Below, one piece after another: positions 42,837 to 53,155 of a stretch of 64,000 nucleotides of DNA. Position 1 is the stretch's first letter, and every line of letters starts with the position of its first letter. The position numbers were made by a program, and so were the translations under genes. The notes below the pieces were generated by a model. The model did not search any database. It was not told the origin of the DNA and worked only from the letters and a program-made list of their open reading frames with translations. This DNA is from a bacterium (lineage in GTDB: Bacteria; Bacillota; Bacilli; Lactobacillales; Streptococcaceae). The stretch covers positions 62,001 to 126,000 of the forward strand of contig CAJNCW010000002.1 in assembly GCA_905221345.1 (NCBI GenBank), in the 5' to 3' direction.

Positions 42837-43575
42837 AACGAATCTCCTTTAAATACAAGCCATTTGGTGCTGCTGTTGGACCTGCAAGTTGCCTGTCCTT
42901 CTTCTCCAAAATCAAGTCAATCTGCTCTACTGGCATTCGATTATTTCCGATTTTGAGTAGCGTCCCCACCATATTGCGAATCTGCTTATACAAGAAACCA
43001 TTTCCTGAAAAGGTAAAGGTCAAAAACCGGCCTGTCTCATCGACTGTTAGACTTGCTTCTGTAATGGTGCGAACCTTATCTTCCACACTAGTCCCAGAGG
43101 CTGTAAATCCTGTGAAATCATGGGTTCCCTCTAGCTTTTTGATGGCCATCTGCATCCGCTCCACATCAAGCGTATAGGGAAAGTGAGTAGCATAGTGACG
43201 GCGCATCGGATTTTTGGGACGCCCCCTATCCACGATAAACTCATAGGTCTTGCTATGTTTTGCATAACGGCAATGAAAATCATCCGCCACGATCTTAATC
43301 GAAATCACATCAATATCTTCTGGTGACTGGGTATCCAGAGCAAAACGGAGTTTTTCCTCATCCATCTGATAGGGCAGATCAAAATGAATGACCTGACCAA
43401 GAGCATGAACCCCACTATCAGTCCTACCAGCACCGTGAATAGTAATCGCTTGTCCTTTATTCAGCCTCGTTAAGGTTTTTTCGATTTCCTCCTGAACACT
43501 CCGCGCATGGGGCTGACGCTGAAAACCAGCAAAAGCGTAACCGTCATAAGAAATGATTGCTTTATATCTTGTCAT
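42826..43575 (-). CDS. truA: tRNA pseudouridine(38-40) synthase TruA
   Basis: 249 residues, full length. The catalytic Asp is in [15 protein letters not shown]; the C-terminal motif [13 protein letters not shown] is typical of TruA. Modifies uridines in the anticodon arm of tRNAs. First gene of a three-gene overlapping operon. Confidence 0.96.
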   Translation of the reverse strand: MTRYKAIISYDGYAFAGFQRQPHARSVQEEIEKTLTRLNKGQAITIHGAGRTDSGVHALGQVIHFDLPYQMDEEKLRFALDTQSPEDIDVISIKIVADDFHCRYAKHSKTYEFIVDRGRPKNPMRRHYATHFPYTLDVERMQMAIKKLEGTHDFTGFTASGTSVEDKVRTITEASLTVDETGRFLTFTFSGNGFLYKQIRNMVGTLLKIGNNRMPVEQIDLILEKKDRQLAGPTAAPNGLYLKEIRYEE

Positions 43576-43656
43576 GTGTCTATTTTATCAGGAAATAATA
43601 GTACAAACAAGTTTAAAAAACAATAATTGTCTGGGGACAAAAAACAAAAAGAAAAA

Positions 43657-43680
43657 CTTAGGAAATCAATCCTAAGCTTT
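43657..43680 (-). terminator. Terminator overlapping the MFS gene stop
   Basis: On the minus strand CTTAGGA pairs with TCCTAAG; the stop codon TAG of the transporter gene is inside the stem, followed by TTTTTCTTTTTG. Confidence 0.8.
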
Positions 43681-44823
43681 CTTTTGAAGTGCGTACATAA
43701 CAAAAATAGAAGTGACAATCAACCAGCATCCTAGAATGGTGAAGACCAGCATCCCGTTTTGAGTGACCATGCCGATAGCTCCCAGGACGAATGGTGTCGT
43801 AAAGGCCCCAAAGCTACATCCTAACACTGCAAAAGACGTTGCCTGATTAAGGAGGTTAGCTGGAATTCTTTCAGAAAGAAGCTGAAAGACGGTGGTCAAG
43901 GCCACACTGTAAGAAAAACCTGCAACAATACTTCCAACTACCATCACACCCAATGAGGGGGACAAGGCAATCACAATCTGCCCCAATCCAAAGGTAATGC
44001 CTGACCAAAGGAGCAATCTTTCTTTAAAGAGAGAAATCAAGAAAGAAAAACTCACACCAGCCACAATCCCAATCAGCTGCATGACACTAAGAACAAAACT
44101 AGATAATTGAGCATCCCCGAGACCTCTTTCCACCATCAAACTAGGGATACGAATGGTGATAGCTGTATTGGTGCAGACAACAACTGCTGCTTCGACAGCC
44201 AATAGAAAAATTAAGCCCTTCATCTGTCCCGTCAAACGAGTCGTTTCGGCCTCTTTTTTCTTTGTTTCTTTCTTTTCTTTCCCATAAGGGACAAAGAGCA
44301 AATAAAGAACCAATACTAAAAATCCTGCACTGTAGGCCAAGAAGGTCACTGTCCATCCCAAGGATAAGAGTTGACCAACCACTAGAGTCAAAATCGAGGC
44401 CCCGACAACTTCTGCTGATCCGCGAAGACCCAGCATCTGGATCCGTGTCTTTCCATGATAGCGTTCGCTGATGATGGAAATGGCCTTGGCATTGATCATC
44501 CCCACACCCAAGCCAAATAAAATCCGCATCGCAAAGACAAAGTTGTAATCCTGATACCAGAAGGGGGCTATTCCCCCGATAGAGAGGATGAGAAGCCCTA
44601 AACTAATCTGAAGACGTTCAGGAAACAAACGCTCTAAAAGCCCATTTAAAACCAGCATGATCATGATTCCAAAAGAAGGAAGGCTGACCAAGAGCTCGAT
44701 TTGTTCTTTGGGATAGCCCTGATAATAGTCAAACATAGCTGGTAGAGCACTCGAGATGGAAAAGGAGGTAATCAAAACGAGGGAGAGGGCCAAAATACTA
44801 GCCCGTTCTAAATATTGTTTCAT
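43672..44823 (-). CDS. MFS transporter
   Basis: 383 residues with twelve predicted helices and a central basic loop (EKKETKKKEAETTR, about 185-198). The inter-helix motif after helix 2 is changed (NGLLERLFPERL). It looks like a general major-facilitator exporter; substrate unknown. Monocistronic, with its terminator built over the stop codon. The stretch 44824-44935 has only short hairpins. Confidence 0.85.
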   Translation of the reverse strand: MKQYLERASILALSLVLITSFSISSALPAMFDYYQGYPKEQIELLVSLPSFGIMIMLVLNGLLERLFPERLQISLGLLILSIGGIAPFWYQDYNFVFAMRILFGLGVGMINAKAISIISERYHGKTRIQMLGLRGSAEVVGASILTLVVGQLLSLGWTVTFLAYSAGFLVLVLYLLFVPYGKEKKETKKKEAETTRLTGQMKGLIFLLAVEAAVVVCTNTAITIRIPSLMVERGLGDAQLSSFVLSVMQLIGIVAGVSFSFLISLFKERLLLWSGITFGLGQIVIALSPSLGVMVVGSIVAGFSYSVALTTVFQLLSERIPANLLNQATSFAVLGCSFGAFTTPFVLGAIGMVTQNGMLVFTILGCWLIVTSIFVMYALQKKA

Positions 44824-44935
44824 GAATTTTCTTTCTGTATATTTCTCACTGTTGATCCTTTTAAAAGGAAGATGGCAAGAAAAGAAGGAGCCCGATTGAA
44901 CTAGAGACTCCGTCCTAACTTTCCTAATAGGAAGA

Positions 44936-45559
44936 CTATTTTCGCTTGATTTGCTTGATTAGGTAGAAGATAAATCCTGCAACCATATACGCCGCAAAAA
45001 TGATCAAACACCATTTGATAACCACGTCCCAACCCTTGTTCACATTTAAAAAGAAATAAGGGAAGGGATTGTCCTTGGAATTCGGAATATTGAGTTTTAA
45101 GACCAGGCCGTTAAACAAGGCAAAAATCATATAAACCAAGGGCAAGATGGTCCACAAGACTGGATCCCAGATCTTGTATTGACCCTGTTTATCGAAGAAG
45201 AGGGTATCGGCTAAAAACCAGAGTGGAACGATATAGTGGCAAAGGAAATTTTCCACACGGTAAAAATCTGTCGCAATCGGAGCAAGCATAAAATGGTAAA
45301 TCACACAGGTAATCATGATACTCATGGTAACGCCACCCTTGAGACGAAGCAGGGTCAGACTTTGCCAATTTTCACCTGAACGGCTCATCACACGGAGCAG
45401 ATAACCCGTGAAAATCGTTACCAAAAGATTGGACAACACTGTGTAGTAAAGGAGCATACCAAAACCACCGTGCTTGGTAATCTCCAAATAAACTCCTGTA
45501 AATGCCGCTAAGAACAAGAGGACACGACTATAAAAGATAAATTTGTAGTTCAGTTTCAT
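44936..45559 (-). CDS. Pr6Pr family membrane protein
   Basis: 207 residues with six hydrophobic helices and the family pattern YIVPLWFLADTLFFD plus FPYFFLNVNKGWD. Pr6Pr proteins are six-helix membrane proteins related to FAR-17a/AIG1, with no proven role in bacteria. Two bases after the PhnA-like gene, so the pair is cotranscribed. Confidence 0.8.
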   Translation of the reverse strand: MKLNYKFIFYSRVLLFLAAFTGVYLEITKHGGFGMLLYYTVLSNLLVTIFTGYLLRVMSRSGENWQSLTLLRLKGGVTMSIMITCVIYHFMLAPIATDFYRVENFLCHYIVPLWFLADTLFFDKQGQYKIWDPVLWTILPLVYMIFALFNGLVLKLNIPNSKDNPFPYFFLNVNKGWDVVIKWCLIIFAAYMVAGFIFYLIKQIKRK

Positions 45560-45561
45560 GG

Positions 45562-45900
45562 TTAGATTTTCTTAACAAATTCTGACTTGAGTTTCATAGC
45601 TCCAAAACCATCAATCTTACAGTCGATGTTGTGGTCACCTTCTACGATACGGATATTTTTAACACGAGTTCCTTGTTTCAAATCCTTTGGCGCACCTTTT
45701 ACTTTCAGATCCTTGATAAGGGTTACTGTATCGCCGTCAGCCAATTTATTTCCATTGGCATCGATAGCGACAACGCCTTCTTCTACTTCTGCAACTTCTG
45801 CAGGATTCCACTCATAGGCACACTCTGGGCAGACCAAGAGACTTCCGTCTTCGTAGACATATTCTGAATTACATTTTGGGCAATTTGGTAAGTTGTTCAT
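45562..45900 (-). CDS. phnA: Zinc-ribbon PhnA/YjdM-type protein
   Basis: 112 residues. The N-terminal zinc ribbon has two CxxC pairs ([10 protein letters not shown] and CPECAYEW) and the C-terminal PhnA domain has [20 protein letters not shown]. The name comes from alkylphosphonate uptake in E. coli, but the true role is unclear. Confidence 0.9.
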   Translation of the reverse strand: MNNLPNCPKCNSEYVYEDGSLLVCPECAYEWNPAEVAEVEEGVVAIDANGNKLADGDTVTLIKDLKVKGAPKDLKQGTRVKNIRIVEGDHNIDCKIDGFGAMKLKSEFVKKI

Positions 45901-46011
45901 GGGTTCTCCTTATAACATTTCACTATTTTTTGACAATCAAAATTTCTCGAACAGCAACTATTATACCGTAAAATCCTACTTTTGACAATGTGTCCTAAGT
46001 TCAGCAGACAA

Positions 46012-46046
46012 AAAAATCATGCAACTTTTTACAGTTACATGACTTT
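46012..46046. terminator. Terminator-like hairpin
   Basis: AATCATGCAAC pairs with GTTACATGACTT (minor mismatch), flanked by A- and T-runs, between dpr (ends 46111) and the phnA promoter. Both flanking genes read leftward, so it should end the dpr transcript. Confidence 0.7.
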
Positions 46047-46110
46047 TAAAAGATGATTGTTCATGGGCACTTATCAAGCACCTCATGAGAAAAGGGGTAG
46101 CAACTATATT

Positions 46111-46629
46111 TTACAAACCAGGAGCTTGTCCAAGTTCTGCCGCAAGCATCCAAACTGTTTTCTCAAGTTCGGCCTTAGCACCAACAAAGATATCGTTTGT
46201 AACATCATCGCCTTCTTCATCAGTCACATCCAAAGCTTTTTGGAAAAGAGCGATGAGGTAGCGGTAAATCGCTAGAACACGTTCCAAGCTTTCTTCAACG
46301 TTACGGAATTCTCCTTCTTCTTCTTCGATTTCACTGTGTTGAAGGAATTCTGTCAAAGTTGAGTAAGGTTTGCCGCCAAGGGTGATCAAACGTTCGCTGA
46401 TTTCGTCAAGATAACCATCAAGGCTGTCCATGTATTCATCCATTTTTGGATGCCATACGAGGAAACCACGACCACGCATATACCAGTGAACTTGGTGAAG
46501 GGCAATGTGAGCCACATACAAGTCTGCTACTGCTTGGTTCAATACTTCCTTTGTTTTTGCCAATGCTACAGGCGCTGTTTTAGATAATGTTGTAACGTCT
46601 TTTACTGCTTCTTTTTTCAATTCAACCAT
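46111..46629 (-). CDS. dpr: Dps-like peroxide resistance protein Dpr
   Basis: 172 residues of the ferritin-like Dps fold that stores iron as a 12-mer and protects from hydrogen peroxide. The inter-subunit ferroxidase residues are visible in [20 protein letters not shown] and [10 protein letters not shown] start at 46629 ([11 protein letters not shown]) because AGAGG lies 8 nt upstream, rather than at 46647. Streptococci of this group make much peroxide, so this gene is a main defence. Confidence 0.95.
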   Translation of the reverse strand: MVELKKEAVKDVTTLSKTAPVALAKTKEVLNQAVADLYVAHIALHQVHWYMRGRGFLVWHPKMDEYMDSLDGYLDEISERLITLGGKPYSTLTEFLQHSEIEEEEGEFRNVEESLERVLAIYRYLIALFQKALDVTDEEGDDVTNDIFVGAKAELEKTVWMLAAELGQAPGL

Positions 46630-46651
46630 ATTTCTTACCTCTTTCATTTTT

Positions 46652-46711
46652 TTGTAACCATCTTATTAGTGGTTACAATATAAGTATACTACTACCAGAA
46701 AACGATAGCAA
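46652..46711 (-). promoter_or_regulatory. dpr promoter with 9-bp inverted repeat at the transcription start
   Basis: On the minus strand TTGCTA (46711-46706), 17-nt spacer, TATACT (46688-46683). TTGTAACCA/TGGTTACAA (46652-46660 and 46670-46678) spans the expected start of transcription and could be an operator or a leader hairpin. Confidence 0.6.
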
Positions 46712-46778
46712 GGAAAGTGTACTATCTGAGAAAAGTTGTAATAGACTGATAATTTAAGAATAGTCTAGACCGTTTTGA

Positions 46779-48560
46779 TTAGCTGGATTGCTCGGATTTA
46801 CTTGAAAATTGGCTTTGGTACAAATCATAATAAAAGCCTTTTGCTTGGAGCAAGCTTTCATGATTTCCCTGCTCAATAATCTGACCATCTTTAAGAACGA
46901 GAATCTTGTCCGCTTCTTGAATGGTCGAGAGACGGTGAGCGATAACAAAGCTGGTTCTTCCCTTCATCAAGCGTTTCATGGCTTTTTGAATCAAGAGTTC
47001 CAAACGGGTATCAACTGAGGAAGTCGCTTCATCCAGAATGAGAATTTTAGGATTGGCTAGGAGAGCACGCGCGATGGTCAAGAGTTGTTTTTGCCCGAGG
47101 GAAATATTACTTGACTCTTGGTTCATCTCCATGTTGTAACCACCAGGAAGAGTTCGGATAAAGTGGTCTACATTTGCCGCTTTGGCAGCTTCTACAATAT
47201 CCTCGTCACTGGCATCAAGATTTCCAAAACGTAGATTTTCTTTGATCGTACCTTCATATAGCCAAGCATCCTGTAAGACCATCCCAAACTGACGGCGGTA
47301 GTCTTGTCGTGACAACTGGCGAATATCCTGCCCGTCAACCAAGATTGCGCCTGCCGTGACATCGTAAAAACGCATGAGTAGATTGATCAAGGTCGTTTTA
47401 CCAGCTCCAGTCGGACCAACAATCGCCACCATCTCTCCTGGTTGAACTTCTAGATTAAAGTCTCGAATCAATGGTTTGTTTTCGACATACTGGAAATCAA
47501 CCTGCTGGAAGGTTACCTGACCTGTTAAGGGTTCAAGGATTTCGAGTTCTTCTCCCTTGACTTCCTCTGTCTCATCTAAGATGTCGAAGATACGGTCTAG
47601 CGAAGACTTGGCACTTTGCATTTGACCCGCAAGTTGTGTGATGTTTTGGATAGGCTGGCTGACCTGCCAAACGTACTGAACAAAGGCCTGCATATTCCCC
47701 ACTGTCAAACGCCCCGCAATCACTTGCAAACCACCAAGAACTGCAACGATCAGATAGGTCAAGTCCGATACAGCATGAAGGGCTGGCATCATGAGTCCAG
47801 AGATAAAGCTGGCTTTAAAACCAACACGTTGGAGGTCGTCTGTAATCTTAGAAAATTCTTTATGAGAGGTTTCCTCACGATCATAGAGTTTCAAAACATT
47901 AAAACCTGTGAGATTTTCCTGCACATAGCCATTCATCCGACCTAAAATAGCCGCCTGCTCTTTAAAATAAGGCTGAGAACGTTTCAAGATACTTCTGGCA
48001 CCAAAATAGGTCACTGGAATGGATAGAATCACCACTATAGCCAGTTGAAAGTTCAAGTATAAAACCATTCCCATGACGAGGGCAATCGTCAGAACAGCAT
48101 TGATAATTTGAAGAAAAGACTGTTGAAGAGCGTTGGATACCGTCTCAACATCACTGGTAAAGCGCCCCAACAAATTACCAAATTGGTGTTTATCAAAGAA
48201 AGATACTGGGATACGATTGAGCTTTTCAGTCATTTCATTTCGCAGATCCTGAGTCATAGACTGGACCGCATTGGTCATGAAATAGTTGGAATAATAAGAC
48301 CCAAGTTCATACAAGAGCCCTCTAAAGAGGTAAATGATTAAAACAGTTCCGATGTAGCCAGTATTGATGCTAGCACCTGCCAGTCCATTAGCCATATCTA
48401 AGATATTCTTTGTCAACTCCGTAATGGCCAGCCCCAAGACAAAAGGCTCCAAGACACTCATGATCACACTCAAAATTCTTAGAAAGACTGCAAAGAAGAC
48501 AGAAAAACGGTAGGCTTTCAAATAGCTCCACAAACGAGCCAAACTAGATTGTGTTTTCAT
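46779..48560 (-). CDS. ABC exporter half-transporter with complete catalytic site
   Basis: 593 residues: six-helix membrane domain, then an ATPase with Walker A VGPTGAGKTT, signature ISLGQKQLL and Walker B ILILDEATSSVD with the catalytic Glu. The partner gene lies 8 nt upstream and has the degenerate site, so the two make a heterodimeric exporter, probably for drugs or peptides. Confidence 0.92.
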   Translation of the reverse strand: MKTQSSLARLWSYLKAYRFSVFFAVFLRILSVIMSVLEPFVLGLAITELTKNILDMANGLAGASINTGYIGTVLIIYLFRGLLYELGSYYSNYFMTNAVQSMTQDLRNEMTEKLNRIPVSFFDKHQFGNLLGRFTSDVETVSNALQQSFLQIINAVLTIALVMGMVLYLNFQLAIVVILSIPVTYFGARSILKRSQPYFKEQAAILGRMNGYVQENLTGFNVLKLYDREETSHKEFSKITDDLQRVGFKASFISGLMMPALHAVSDLTYLIVAVLGGLQVIAGRLTVGNMQAFVQYVWQVSQPIQNITQLAGQMQSAKSSLDRIFDILDETEEVKGEELEILEPLTGQVTFQQVDFQYVENKPLIRDFNLEVQPGEMVAIVGPTGAGKTTLINLLMRFYDVTAGAILVDGQDIRQLSRQDYRRQFGMVLQDAWLYEGTIKENLRFGNLDASDEDIVEAAKAANVDHFIRTLPGGYNMEMNQESSNISLGQKQLLTIARALLANPKILILDEATSSVDTRLELLIQKAMKRLMKGRTSFVIAHRLSTIQEADKILVLKDGQIIEQGNHESLLQAKGFYYDLYQSQFSSKSEQSS

Positions 48561-48568
48561 ATTTCCTC

Positions 48569-50305
48569 CTATTCTTCTGTTAGAGATGCATTTTTCAACT
48601 GCGACTCAGCAATCTCACGATAGATATCATTGGTTTCCATTAATTCCTCATGGCGACCGCGACCCACGATCTCTCCCTTATCCAGAACGATGATCTGGTC
48701 AGCATCCATGATGGTTCCGACACGTTGAGCAACAATTAAAACCGTTGCATTCTGTGTGACTTCCTTGAGACGACGACGTAAAATAGCATCCGTACGATAA
48801 TCCAAGGCTGAGAAAGAATCGTCAAAAATATAGATATCAGGATTCTTTATAACCGCTCGGGCAATTGATAGACGTTGCTTCTGTCCTCCAGAAAGATTGC
48901 TTCCGCCTTCAGCTAGATGAGTCGCAAAGCCTTCTTCTCGGCTTTCAATAAAATCTTTGGCTTGCGCAACGTCCGCTGCCTGATGTAGGTCTTTGTGACT
49001 AGCATCTTCCTTCCCATAGCGGATATTTTCAGCGATAGTTCCTGTAAAGAGCAAGGCCTTCTGCGGGATAAAACCAATCTTTTGACGGAGAGACTTGAGG
49101 CGGTAATCCCTCACATCAACACCATCAACCTTGATTTTACCAAGCGTGACATCGTAAAAACGAGGAATCAATTGCACAAGAGAGGACTTTCCAGATCCGG
49201 TCGATCCGATAAAGGCAATGGTTTCACCTGGTTTAGCACTGAAAGAAATATTATGCAAAACAGGATTTTCCGTCTCGCCAGGATAGGCAAAAGTGACATT
49301 TTCAAATTCCAAATAACCGTGGGTTGCTGTCTCTCTGACGCCTCCTTCATTGGGATCAATAGAAATCGGCATATCCATGACTTCTTTCAAACGTTCACTC
49401 GAAACGGCTGTACGAGGGTACATAGTGAAGAGATTGGATAGGAAAAGGAAGGACAAGAGAGCGTGGAAACTATATTCGATAAAGGCTACCAGGTCCCCAA
49501 TTTGCAGAGAACCTTGTTTGATAGGGTCCAGAGCGAACCAGACAATAGCTACAATCATGGCAATGATAATCTGAACAAACAAGGGCTCTGTCAGACCAGT
49601 TAGTTTAAACAGACGATTGGAATTAGCTGCATAGACTGCATTTTGTCCTGCAAAGCGTTCCTCTTGAAACTCCTCACGGGCAAAGGCACGAATGACACGA
49701 AGCCCCATCAGATTTTCACGAGCGTATTGATTGATTTTGTCCAAAGTTTTCTGCTGTTTCTCTGATAAAGGACGCGTCTTGACAGCCACATAAATGACCA
49801 CCACAGCCAAGAAAGGTACTGCAAAAGCCACTATCCAGGCTAATGACGGGCTGGTCAAAAAGATCATTAAAATACTAGACAGCATCATCATGGGAGTGAT
49901 GACACCCAGTTTTAAGGTCTGTTCTGCAAACTGCATGAGAACAAAGGCATCACTGGTAATACGAGTAACCAGTGAAGACACTCCTATCTTTTCATATTCA
50001 TGATGAGAATACTCTTGTAATTTGGCATAGAGATCATCCCTCATATCCTTGACCATATTGGTCGTCAGCTTACTAGCAGCATAGGCTAAGACTATACGCC
50101 CCAAGGTTCCACATAGGATAATCACCAGCATGATTGCAGCCCAAACATACAATTGCTGTTCATTCCCTTTATTCACACCTTCATCAATCATCCGAGCCAG
50201 AACAGTTGGCAGTCCAAGATTGACGATAACAAAGAAAACCGCTCCAAAGAAATCCAAAAATAACCACTTGGGATATTTTTTCAAATAAGACCAAATATAG
50301 AGCAT
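48569..50305 (-). CDS. ABC exporter half-transporter with degenerate catalytic site
   Basis: 578 residues. Walker A IGSTGSGKSS and signature LSGGQKQRLS are intact, but Walker B reads IYIFDDSFSALD with Asp in place of the catalytic Glu. I start at 50305 (MLYIWSYLKKY), behind AAAGGGGGAG. The leader (50306-50420) has inverted repeats and a GTG-initiated frame with its own GGAG site that overlaps the start, so attenuation by a leader frame is possible. Confidence 0.92.
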   Translation of the reverse strand: MLYIWSYLKKYPKWLFLDFFGAVFFVIVNLGLPTVLARMIDEGVNKGNEQQLYVWAAIMLVIILCGTLGRIVLAYAASKLTTNMVKDMRDDLYAKLQEYSHHEYEKIGVSSLVTRITSDAFVLMQFAEQTLKLGVITPMMMLSSILMIFLTSPSLAWIVAFAVPFLAVVVIYVAVKTRPLSEKQQKTLDKINQYARENLMGLRVIRAFAREEFQEERFAGQNAVYAANSNRLFKLTGLTEPLFVQIIIAMIVAIVWFALDPIKQGSLQIGDLVAFIEYSFHALLSFLFLSNLFTMYPRTAVSSERLKEVMDMPISIDPNEGGVRETATHGYLEFENVTFAYPGETENPVLHNISFSAKPGETIAFIGSTGSGKSSLVQLIPRFYDVTLGKIKVDGVDVRDYRLKSLRQKIGFIPQKALLFTGTIAENIRYGKEDASHKDLHQAADVAQAKDFIESREEGFATHLAEGGSNLSGGQKQRLSIARAVIKNPDIYIFDDSFSALDYRTDAILRRRLKEVTQNATVLIVAQRVGTIMDADQIIVLDKGEIVGRGRHEELMETNDIYREIAESQLKNASLTEE

Positions 50306-50419
50306 AACTCCCCCTTTCATAACCTTTTGATACAGAAAAGAGCGCGCATCTGCACGCCTTTCCTTCCCTAAGGAACTTTCCTAGTCGGAAAAATTCCTCT
50401 TTCACAAGAATACTCCAAG

Positions 50420-50474
50420 TAAAAACAAGACAGGCAGCCAAAGTCACCTGGTACTTTTGACTGTCTGTCTGGAA
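50420..50474 (-). terminator. Terminator of tpiA
   Basis: On the minus strand AGACAGACAGTCAAA pairs with TTTGGCTGCCTGTCT (few mismatches), followed by TGTTTTT, just beyond the tpiA stop. Confidence 0.85.
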
Positions 50475-50483
50475 AAAACTAGA

Positions 50484-51242
50484 TTATTTTACAAAATCAA
50501 GCAATGCCAAGAAGCTTTCAGCTTCAAGTGACGCACCACCAACAAGGGCACCGTCAACGTCTGGGCAAGCCATGTATGAAGCAACGTTTTCAGGTTTAAC
50601 TGAACCACCGTATTGAACACGAACTTTGTCCGCAACTTCTTGACCGAAGTCTGCCGCTACAACGTCACGAACAACTTTACACATTTTTTGTGCGTCGTCT
50701 TGTGAAGCTGATTTACCAGTACCGATAGCCCAGATTGGCTCATAAGCGATAACTGATGCAGCAACTTGTTCAGCTGTCAATCCAGCCAATGCAGCAGATA
50801 CTTGAGCACCTACGAATTCAGCAGCTTTACCAGCTTCGTAAGTTTCAAGTGACTCACCACAACAGATGATTGGAAGCATACCGTTTGCAAAGATTGCTTT
50901 TGCTTTTTTGTTGATATCTTCGTCAGTTTCATGGAAGTAGTCACGGCGTTCTGAGTGACCGATAACAACATAGTCAGTACCGATTTCTTTCAAAACTTGT
51001 GGGCTAGTTTCACCAGTGAAAGCACCTGCATTTTCAAAGTAGCAGTTTTGAGCAGCAACTTTAAGGTTTGAACCTTTAGCAGCAGCAAGAACAGCTGTCA
51101 AATCAACTGCAGGAGCTGCGATACCTGCTTCAACAAGATCTGATGAAGGAAGTTTTGATGCAACGGCTTCAACGAATGCTTTTGCTTCTTCTGGATTTTT
51201 GTTCATTTTCCAGTTACCAGCGATAAATGGTTTACGTGACAT
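50484..51242 (-). CDS. tpiA: Triosephosphate isomerase
   Basis: 252 residues. Catalytic Lys in GNWKMN, His in VIGHSERR, Glu in [12 protein letters not shown], and the phosphate loop [10 protein letters not shown]. Interconverts the two triose phosphates in glycolysis. Start at 51242 ([14 protein letters not shown]) follows AGAGG; the longer frame to 51305 has no support. Confidence 0.97.
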   Translation of the reverse strand: MSRKPFIAGNWKMNKNPEEAKAFVEAVASKLPSSDLVEAGIAAPAVDLTAVLAAAKGSNLKVAAQNCYFENAGAFTGETSPQVLKEIGTDYVVIGHSERRDYFHETDEDINKKAKAIFANGMLPIICCGESLETYEAGKAAEFVGAQVSAALAGLTAEQVAASVIAYEPIWAIGTGKSASQDDAQKMCKVVRDVVAADFGQEVADKVRVQYGGSVKPENVASYMACPDVDGALVGGASLEAESFLALLDFVK

Positions 51243-51338
51243 TTCACATACCTCTTTTTTCATTTTATTCACTATTATTCTATCATATTTATAAGGAGCT
51301 TGCAAACCTTACTCTAATTTTCAAGATTTTTCAAGCGA

Positions 51339-52016
51339 CTAATCTTGCCACAAATTCATGGCATCGAGGAAATCAGCCGAAGCCTGAACTTGCTTAGGAT
51401 TGTTCGCTTCTCGCTCTGCTCGTTTGGCCTCTACTTGGGCCACAGACTGGATACCTTCATGGCGCCAATTCCGAAGGATGGCCTGAATATATTTCCAGTT
51501 TGGTTTACCATTTAGAACGGCTTCTCGGAGAGCCTCTTTGATCAAATCCGCCTTAACTCCGTCTTCTTTGACAGTCTTGGAAAGATCTTCGATTTCAAAT
51601 GGCGTTAACAGGCGCCCCAATTCCTGCTGAAAAGTTTCAACCAGATCCTTCAACTGATTCTGCGGGTTTGGGGCAGTTGCAGCTGGGGTTTGGGTATCTA
51701 GCAAGCTATCCAAGCGTTCAAAAGCCAAACTAGCATCAAAAATGAGCTCAATTTCTCCATTTAGTTCAATGGTCCGATATTGTAGCAAACCATTTTCAGT
51801 CAAATTTGAAATGGATTGGTTGACATCTGCCACCTCTTTCCCAATGATTTCAGCAATCTGACTAGGCGAAACATCTCCTAAGGCTGTGGTATTTTGTAAA
51901 TAGAAAAATTGCCAGACGAGAAAATCCTCGCTGGAAGGAAAGAGTTCCTTAAAATGCAAGAGAAGGGTACTTGGTAAAACCAAGTTCCCTGATTTAAAAG
52001 CGTCAAAATATGTCAT
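51339..52016 (-). CDS. dnaD: DnaD-like replication initiation protein
   Basis: 225 residues: an N-terminal winged helix (about 1-100) and a C-terminal DnaB_2/DnaD domain with LLTPFEIEDLSKTVKEDG and the closing YIQAILRNWRHEGI signature. DnaD helps load the replicative helicase. It begins 8 nt after metA stops, an odd pairing but common in streptococci. Confidence 0.88.
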   Translation of the reverse strand: MTYFDAFKSGNLVLPSTLLLHFKELFPSSEDFLVWQFFYLQNTTALGDVSPSQIAEIIGKEVADVNQSISNLTENGLLQYRTIELNGEIELIFDASLAFERLDSLLDTQTPAATAPNPQNQLKDLVETFQQELGRLLTPFEIEDLSKTVKEDGVKADLIKEALREAVLNGKPNWKYIQAILRNWRHEGIQSVAQVEAKRAEREANNPKQVQASADFLDAMNLWQD

Positions 52017-52024
52017 AATTCCTC

Positions 52025-52969
52025 TTATAAATATCCAAATGCAGCCGCATCGTCCTCTACCTTTCTCCAGTCAAAAGGGGTTTCTTGATAAACTGCATAG
52101 TTTACCCAATTGCTGAAAAAGAGAGCAGCTGATGAAGACCAACAGAGACAGGGCGTCTCATTTACATCATCATTTTTAAAGTAGTTCTCTGGGATATGAG
52201 GGTCGAGTCCCGCCTCATAATCACGAAAATACTCTCTTGCCAAAGTGTCACGATCGTACTCCAAATGACCAAAACTATAAATCTCACGCAAATCTCGACT
52301 AGCTAGGATAGAAACCCCAACCTCAGGTCCTTCTGACAGAATCTCCAGATTGGTCTTGTTTAAGATTTCTTCTTTTAAAATCTCAGTATGACGAGAATGA
52401 GGAGCTACATAGCGATCATCAAAACCTCTAAAAAGAAGGTGCCCTTCTTTTAAGGTGTCCTGTGGATAAATTCCTGATAGTTTCCGATCCATCTGGTGCT
52501 TTTCAACGCCATAGCGAACATAAAGACCTGCTTGTGCTCCCCAACAGATATGGAGGGTTGAAAAAACATGCGTCTTGGACCATTCGATGACCTGCTTGAA
52601 TTCTTCCCAGTAATCCACCTCCTCAAAAGGCAAATGCTCCACTGGTGCTCCTGTGATAATCATTCCATCAAAAAAGTCATCCTTGACCTCTGGAAAGGTC
52701 TTATAGAAGGTTTCCATATGTTCGGCACGAGTTGTCTTGGAACGATGTGTTTCCATATATAAGAAATCAATATCTAATTGCAAAGGGGTATTAGCCAAAT
52801 GCCGTAAGAGTTGCGTTTCTGTTACCATTTTTTGAGGCATGAGATTTAAAATCAAAATCTTCAAGGGGCGAATATCCTGATGAGCGGCCCGTTGGTCGTC
52901 CATAACAAAGATATTTTCTGTCCTTAAAATCTCCACAGCTGGTAATTTTTTATCAATTCGAATCGGCAT
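52025..52969 (-). CDS. metA: Homoserine O-acyltransferase MetA
   Basis: 314 residues of the glutamine-amidotransferase-like MetA family. The acyl-carrying Cys is in [12 protein letters not shown] and the catalytic His in [11 protein letters not shown]. It activates homoserine for methionine synthesis; Gram-positive enzymes often use acetyl-CoA. Its promoter carries repeated AACTATA motifs, suggesting MetR/CmbR-type control. Confidence 0.95.
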   Translation of the reverse strand: MPIRIDKKLPAVEILRTENIFVMDDQRAAHQDIRPLKILILNLMPQKMVTETQLLRHLANTPLQLDIDFLYMETHRSKTTRAEHMETFYKTFPEVKDDFFDGMIITGAPVEHLPFEEVDYWEEFKQVIEWSKTHVFSTLHICWGAQAGLYVRYGVEKHQMDRKLSGIYPQDTLKEGHLLFRGFDDRYVAPHSRHTEILKEEILNKTNLEILSEGPEVGVSILASRDLREIYSFGHLEYDRDTLAREYFRDYEAGLDPHIPENYFKNDDVNETPCLCWSSSAALFFSNWVNYAVYQETPFDWRKVEDDAAAFGYL

Positions 52970-53049
52970 AATACCCTCCTAACAGTTCTCTATTTCGGGA
53001 ATGATGTTGTCTGTTTGAAAGTAAAAACCTCCAAATACTTCTTCCCTTT

Positions 53050-53103
53050 ATTATACTGTATGAAGATATAGTTTTCAATTATAGTTTTTCTCTAACTAGC
53101 TAT
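53050..53103 (-). promoter_or_regulatory. metA promoter with AACTATA repeats
   Basis: On the minus strand TTGAAA (53078-53073), 17-nt spacer, TATAAT (53055-53050). Three AACTATA copies lie in and just upstream of the -35, 13 and 21 nt apart, like sites for LysR-type methionine regulators of streptococci. Confidence 0.6.
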
Positions 53104-53155
53104 AGTTAATTTATATAGCAGATGAAGAGAAAACAGCCCCAAGGACTGTTTTTCA

